From Onchocerca lupi (taxonomy: Eukaryota > Nematoda > Chromadorea > Rhabditida > Onchocercidae): a stretch of 64,000 nucleotides of DNA. The stretch is from the NCBI GenBank assembly GCA_028564675.1, contig JAOVVO010000102.1, positions 98,953-162,952 of the forward strand. Reading direction: 5' to 3'. Shown here piece by piece: positions 58,701 through 64,000 of the stretch. Both the position numbers and the translations under genes were made by a program. A model generated the notes under the pieces. The model was not told the origin of the DNA, ran no database searches, and saw only the letters and a program-made list of their open reading frames with translations. Each line of letters opens with the position of its first letter. Within the stretch, counting starts at the first letter, position 1.

Positions 58701-61657
58701 TTGATTTATTTATGATTATTTAATTAAGTTATCTCAAAATATGTTTACTTCAGCAGTTTAGGATATAAGATATTCCGGGTAACGGTAGAAAAAGATATAT
58801 CTCGGATGAACGATAATAAAAGTATAAGATATCCTGGGGTAATGGTAATGAAAGATATAAGATATCCCGGGTAATAATAATGGAAGACATAAGATATCCC
58901 GGATTGATACATTAGAAATCTCTTTACAAAATTATGATGCAAAATCACAAATTATGGTGGCAAATAATTTAATTTATAATTAATATTCTTTCAGTCTATA
59001 TTTAATTTATAATTAATATCATAATTAATATTTAACTTGTAATTATTATAATTTGATTTCTAATTGACACTAACTTTCACTATTGCTAGCATATTCTGAA
59101 GAACTAAATTGGGAATTAAATTCCGAAGCAACCATATGATTTCGCGAACGTGTTGACACGTTATTACGCCACGTACGGTTAGCACGTAATGCTCCATTAT
59201 GAAATGTTCGTGTCACTTGTGATCTATGAATAAAATTAAATCTTAAATTTAAATATTTCCTTATTACCTGAAGATAAGGGTGAAAGAAATTGCTGCAAGA
59301 TGAAAATATCAATTAAATTTTTGCTTCCTTAGAAATTAATCTAATTACCACATATTATTAAGTGTTATTATCACTTAATTAAGTGTAATTATCACTCATT
59401 GCAGCTAATTAAAATTCTACTTTTGTAAATTATCCCGAAAAAAATGATGAAATTTCGGTTGAAAATTCCGGTTAAATGAAAATCTTCTTCAAAATGTTAT
59501 TTGCATGATACCTAAATGGATGTGCATGTGAATTGTTTTTTTTCTGCGATTCAGCAGTGGCAGTACGCTGATTTGCATTTCCAGCATTATCGATCGTAAT
59601 TTCAGGATCATTTGCTCGAGAAGTATCGTTGTTAATTTGACGAGTTCGAGAATATAATGTACCAGGAGTGGATCGTCGTAAATTGGTACCATTGTAACCA
59701 CTGGATGAATGAGGACGCCAATAATCACGAGATGTATAAATCGTTGAACGAGAACTATCATAATGATAATTTGTTATCATTTATACACTCTTAATATTGC
59801 ACTCAACTTTTCAAGATTTTGAGAAAAAAGTTGGGAAAAACTTGAAAATAATCATGTTAAATCTTTTTAAAGTTATCTTTTCTTCTTTCATTCTTTCCAA
59901 AAAGAAAAAATCACCTCCAGAATTGATAATCATATCACAATTGATAAATTAGCATTAAAAAGAGACGAAAATTGCACAATTCGAAAATTTATCAATTACC
60001 GAACTTATTTTCGTTAGAAAATGATATGAAATAGTCGAATGATAAGAAAAATTGATATGATAAGTGAACCAATCTTTTACCCATTATTAACGGAGTTACG
60101 TCGGCCATGACCTCCATAAAATACGCCATTAACGTGTCTACGGAAATCATCCGATGGACGTTTTGTTTGCGTCTAAAAAATTCGGAAATTGCTCAGAAAA
60201 AAAAAAAATCTTTTTTTTTTTGATACTAAACAATGAAATTACAATGAGGTAGTTAACACAGAAGTTAAATTTTTTCATGATTTTTCAATATATATTTTTA
60301 TCGCCGTACAAATTCCGAAATTAACAAATGACATTACGAGAATGAAAAACACGTACGCTTACTTCTCTTATTATGATAAAAAAGACACACGTAGAGACAT
60401 GACGTGAAGATAGTAAATGAAACACGAAATATTTGTCTTTACATTTGCAATAAATCAAAAAATAATCGAAATAATGCAAATGTTAAATTTATATTTATAA
60501 TTGATTACGAAATAATTTATGTAAATATTTTTTTTTCAGAAAAAATCAGTAAATTTCAAATTATTTAACAAAAAAAAAGGAAAGTATTTCAACTTTTTTA
60601 GTTCCAGTCGATTTCGTCTCCATTTTCACTCCTTTTGATTGCATTTGATTGTTAACAGTATTATCATTGATAATATTTGAGACAGTTGATTCGACGACAC
60701 TTTTCATCGGATCATTGCTACTACAAACATCACCCATCGCATTCTTCTTCGATTCTTTGCTTAATTTTTCCTTCCGTAGCTAAAATTTATTTTTATAAAG
60801 ATGAAAATAAGAACTATAATTATGAAAAATTTGAATAAGTAATATTCATTGGATTTTTTTGATATTTTACAAATTTTCTATTTAGATTCCATGAATTGGT
60901 CAATAGTGATTCAAAAATAATCTCAAAATAATCTTCGCAACAGATTCTTTATCTACTCTTTAGTTTTTTTGTAATTTATAAGTCTTTCTTAGTTTGAAAC
61001 TGAATAAAATGATCAAAATTTGTCATTTGATAAATATCTGGTAGACCGTAAAAATCATATTTCAATTGAAACAATTAACATCATTCAAAATTGATTACTT
61101 AATTAAGGAAAAAAATTAAGTAAAATTTTCAAATTATTTTGTTTTTTCATTCTAAATTGATCATTTAATTCAGCTATTTTGTTCAAATCATTCTTTTATT
61201 TCTCAATTAATTATCAAAACATGATAATTAAGAATAGAATGCTTATCGGGCAGAAGCTAATCTCGAAATGTTCCATTATGACTTCGATATCATGGTAGAA
61301 AGTTACAATCTTAGGTATCTTAACATTTTTAAAATCTGGATAACTCTTAATTAATTCAATGTATTATAATTAAACGGAAATGATGTTAATTAATAAATAG
61401 TAATAACAACAATAATTAATTTCGTACGAATCTAATAAATTTTATTAATGAACAAAAATTTCGAAAATTTTGCATACTGAGTTCAGATCGTTTTCCTTAT
61501 CCGTAATTCCGCCATTCGGTGATGTGTTAGTGCTAGACGAGGATCGTATACTGCTATTAGATACCATATGATATGATGATGACAGATCACGTTGCTCAGT
61601 ATTACTCCCTGCTACTGTATTTGCTGTTACGGTAGCATTATCCGACATTTTTGACAT
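55799..61657 (-). CDS. Protein of unknown function: disordered N-terminus plus beta-rich C-terminal region (12 exons)
   Basis: Exons 61478-61657, 60594-60779, 60081-60172, 59512-59754, 59075-59223, 58471-58634, 58126-58173, 57836-57935, 57470-57669, 57061-57142, 56722-56846 and 55799-55927 join in phase into 565 residues. The first ~300 are rich in Ser, Asn, Thr and Arg, with no predicted fold (e.g. SNSSIRSSSSTNTSPNGG, then a basic LRKEKLSKESKKN stretch). From exon 6 on the sequence alternates short hydrophobic strands with Gly turns: FPIIYVAPTGTISILLNNGV, GTGSCILHKKARIFQQDEKV, DDGSLTLTINGIYIK, KRGLKRVHVSRSGMVVSDGN. There is no signal peptide or membrane helix, so it is probably intracellular. 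I do not recognise the family. The start is the first ATG of exon 1; the frame stays open back to an acceptor at 61707, so an upstream coding exon cannot be excluded. Confidence 0.8.
56160..56425. repeat. ~120-140-bp duplication in intron 11 of the unknown-function gene
   Basis: 'AGTTAACTTATAATATTA.CT' recurs at 56175 and 56288. Each copy is followed by an A-run and 'CTCAGATGWAYTTTGYTGATMGATTCTTTRA', then ATATTTATGATT. Confidence 0.85.
56665..57060 (-). repeat. Introns 10 and 11 share homologous 5' ends and atypical GAAG acceptors
   Basis: Read on the minus strand, intron 10 begins GTTTTTTTTTCC then TTTCTTTTCGCACAAACTTT. Intron 11 begins GTTTCG then TTTCTTTTCTTACAACTTT. Both continue with TTAT..ACGT....CACGTG/TACGTGTT for about 55 bases. 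Both introns also end in TTTGAAG instead of the usual TTTCAG. Confidence 0.75.
56953..57023. promoter_or_regulatory. Cluster of three CACGTG E-boxes in intron 10
   Basis: CACGTG occurs at 56953-56958, 57008-57013 and 57018-57023, with further ACGTG/CACGA phrases between. This is dense for such AT-rich DNA. Regulatory use is not shown. Confidence 0.4.
58763..58910. repeat. ~33-bp minisatellite in intron 5, about 4.5 copies
   Basis: The unit is ATAAGATATCCCGGGTAATG then GTAATGAAAGAT. Copies start near 58763, 58793, 58823, 58857 and 58889. The ATATCCCGG core also appears at 50915-50935 and 62797-62810. Confidence 0.9.
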
Positions 61658-63451
61658 CTTCTCTCGTACGTCCGCAACGTCTACTTTTCCTGCTATAAAT
61701 GCAACGCTGAATAATTGCGATTGCAATGTGATTTTATAAATATAAATACAGTAATATATAGATAACATTATGCGGTAATAAGTACTGTAACAAATCGGTA
61801 GTTGAAATGGTATAATAATACAGTAATATGGCGATAAAGCAGCACGGTGATAAAATAGTATGGTAGCAAAATACAATAATAAAATAGTGTAATTATAAAA
61901 TGAATCTAATATTAAGAAATATTCGAATATCAATTAAACGAATTATTTCCAGTATTTAATTTCGAAAATGAATAGTTCAAATTGTTTTGCTGGTATTAAT
62001 TTTTTTTAATATCAAATTCAAAATGATTCGTTACATTGAAATAAAAAAATTTAAAAGATTTTAAAATATCAGCTGTGTTCAAGAAGAACTGATAAATTTT
62101 GCAACTTATATATCGCAATTCTTCTTTATTAAAGTTTTTTTGTCATTATTACTATCACTAAGGTAATAATAAGACACAAAATTTTTAATTTAATATATTT
62201 TTTCTTTAAAAACGAACCGAATTTACGAAATATTTCATAAATGTTGCTTATAATAATTTTTTGCAATCTCTTTGTAATATAAAGAAATTGCAAAAATAAA
62301 CTTTAAACTTTGCAGATTTTTAAAAATTTGTTACAAATTCATCGTAAAAAAAGTGATGGACGAAAGTTATTTGTGAATTTAATAATATTCATAAAAACTT
62401 AAAAAAAAAAATAATAGAATGATATCTTTATCGTATTTGTTTTGGTAAGAACTATAATAGCGCGAAAAGTATTTTAACTTTTTAAATCAATTTTTTTTTC
62501 CAAATCAATAGAATCAGGGTATTAGATTGATCTGAAAAAGACAAATAAAATTCTTCGTGCAATTTTTGATTTGCTAAAATTTACCTTTTCTATTGAAAGC
62601 AAAAAACTGTTAATGAGATAATGGGCTAAGTCAGAAAATTTTCTCTTAAATTCTTTTTTAAGTAACTTTAAAAAGTCAAGTAACTATTGAAAAAATATAA
62701 TTTATTAAGATAAACCGATCGCTTGTAAATATTTACTTTTTTGATGCGACTCAAGAAGGCCTAATTGATGTTGACAAGAAATTATGCCTAAATTCCCGAT
62801 ATCCCGACATCTATCAACGATGAAAGACACAAGAAACCAACCGATTGCTGAACCGATAATAAAATGACAACTTACAAATAATATATATTTATATTTGAAG
62901 ACTGCATAAAAATTATGCAAATTTTAGAGGAGAAAATGGAATTTCTTTACAACGAAAAGAAGCGATCCCAAATTTTCATATCACGCAAATTTTCGGAAAT
63001 CGCAAATTTTAAAACATGTTTTTGGAAACAAATTTCTGGAAACATGCAAATTTCTGTTTTTAACACACAAAAAAAAAAAAAAAAAAAAAAACGAAATTTC
63101 GCCTCTGTTAGTCATTTATATCGGGAAATTAATTAATAATAAAATTAATACAGATTCATTTTAGTAATTTGCATAATTATTAATGCGTCAGAAATCTTTC
63201 AAAAGGAATCTGATTTGTGAATTTAATTTAATTATAGAAACAAAAAATTAATAGATTGTATGTGTATCTAATGAAGTTGATAACTATTGTTATTTTATTC
63301 AATTCATTTCAATTTATTTCTGTACAAGAAAGTAATTTTCAGTATTTTATTGCACTTTTTCTTTCTTTTTTTTCGAATTTACGAAAATTTTCAACAAATT
63401 TTATCATACAATAATATTTTATAAAGCTAGAATTTTATATATTCGATTATT
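61658..63451. other. Spacer between two minus-strand genes
   Basis: The stretch just above 61657 is the likely 5' UTR of the unknown-function gene, with an acceptor-like ATTATTCAG ending at 61707 on the minus strand. A possible exon at 62719-62855 is listed separately. The rest is A/T-rich with no recognised feature. Confidence 0.5.
62719..62855 (-). CDS. Possible isolated exon, membrane-type peptide
   Basis: On the minus strand an acceptor-like GGTTCAG precedes an open segment reading IGWFLVSFIVDRCRDIGNLG and IISCQHQLGLLESHQK, ending near a GTAAAT donor-like site. It is GC-richer than its surroundings. Its end phase does not fit the next exon of the downstream gene, and no partner was found. 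It may be a separate gene's exon or chance. Confidence 0.2.
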
Positions 63452-63631
63452 TTAACATACAATTGAAATGGAAATATTCTTTTTCTGATCATTTTCAATT
63501 TCTCGTAAATGTATTTTCCAAGCAATCGCAAAACATATCGATGCAACAATTAGGCTAATTGTCAAAATAATCATTTGAATATGCAAATCCAATATTGATG
63601 AATAGAAAAATGATGCACATGTTGTCAGTGA
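63452..63631 (-). CDS. Last coding exon of a membrane protein gene running past the window
   Basis: A good acceptor (ATTATTTTCAG, minus strand, ending at 63632) opens a 59-codon frame ending in TAA. The peptide has one strong membrane helix (about IILTISLIVASICFAIAW) followed by a charged tail HLREIENDQKKN and ending ISIVC. The layout of a last helix plus charged tail resembles the C-terminus of the 4920-7361 protein, but I see no clear sequence identity. Upstream exons must lie beyond the AAT repeats, outside the window or hidden near 63.7 kb. Function unknown. Confidence 0.5.
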   Translation of the reverse strand, partial: SLTTCASFFYSSILDLHIQMIILTISLIVASICFAIAWKIHLREIENDQKKNISISIVC

Positions 63632-63654
63632 CTGAAAATAATTCATCATATTAT

Positions 63655-63850
63655 TCGTAATAATCACGAATAATGATAAAAATATTGATAGTGATAATAA
63701 TATTAATGATAGTAATAATGGTAATAATAATAATGGTGACAATGATAAATAGAACTTCGGCAGTTGTGATAATAGTTAATGGTAATAATAATAGCAATAA
63801 TAATAATAATAACGATAATAGGAATGCTAGTAGCTTCAATAATGTCACTG

Positions 63851-63924
<74 letters not shown>

Positions 63925-63928
63925 TAGT

Positions 63929-63982
<54 letters not shown>

Positions 63983-64000
63983 TAATAATAATAATAATAA
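63655..64000. repeat. AAT trinucleotide microsatellite, expanding to the window end
   Basis: Imperfect AAT/GAT units (63655-63850) pass into near-perfect (AAT)n at 63850-63923. After a short TAGTATT break a second perfect run (63932-64000) continues beyond the window. Open frames here (poly-Asn on one strand, poly-Ile/Leu on the other) are artefacts. Confidence 0.97.

Noticed and set aside
63655..64000. Poly-Asn and poly-Ile reading frames
   Set aside because: Translation of an AAT microsatellite.

Overview
The window looks like nuclear DNA of a nematode. It is very AT-rich (by eye well over 70% A+T) and its genes are split by many introns, most with short GTAAG/GTTAG-type donors and TTTTCAG/TTTTAG-type acceptors, as in nematodes. 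The best-identified gene is an animal-specific discoidin domain receptor. There is no bacterial operon structure, rRNA, CRISPR array or complete tRNA. No autonomous transposon was recognised. The species cannot be fixed from the sequence; the large introns and gene-poor spacers are more like a spirurid-type parasite than Caenorhabditis, which is inference.

Layout. (1) 1-4919: AT-rich spacer with one candidate micro-exon. (2) 4920-7361, plus strand: a 4-exon gene for a 182-residue four-helix membrane protein. (3) 7362-14290: spacer with tandem arrays, two perfect hairpins and a small GC-rich cluster near 12.5-13.0 kb. (4) 14291-33298, minus strand: a 17-exon discoidin domain receptor gene, 840 residues, reconstructed exon by exon with every splice phase agreeing. 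Its kinase domain keeps the fold signatures but carries HGN for HRD and NFN for DFG, so it is predicted to be catalytically dead. Intron 1 holds a broken RNA-recognition-motif relic. (5) 33299-55798: a 22-kb gene desert, much of which resolves into old, degenerate tandem repeats with units from about 30 to about 300 bp. (6) 55799-61657, minus strand: a 12-exon gene for a 565-residue protein of unknown function, with a disordered N-terminal half and a beta-rich C-terminal half. (7) 61658-64000: spacer, the last coding exon of another minus-strand membrane-protein gene (63452-63631), and a long AAT microsatellite running off the window.

The main theme is local tandem duplication. It fills spacers and introns, and in the receptor gene several copies span exon-intron boundaries, leaving degenerate exon ends and decoy splice sites inside introns. 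The two most interesting observations are the predicted pseudokinase receptor and these duplicated splice boundaries. No functional link among the protein genes can be shown from the sequence.
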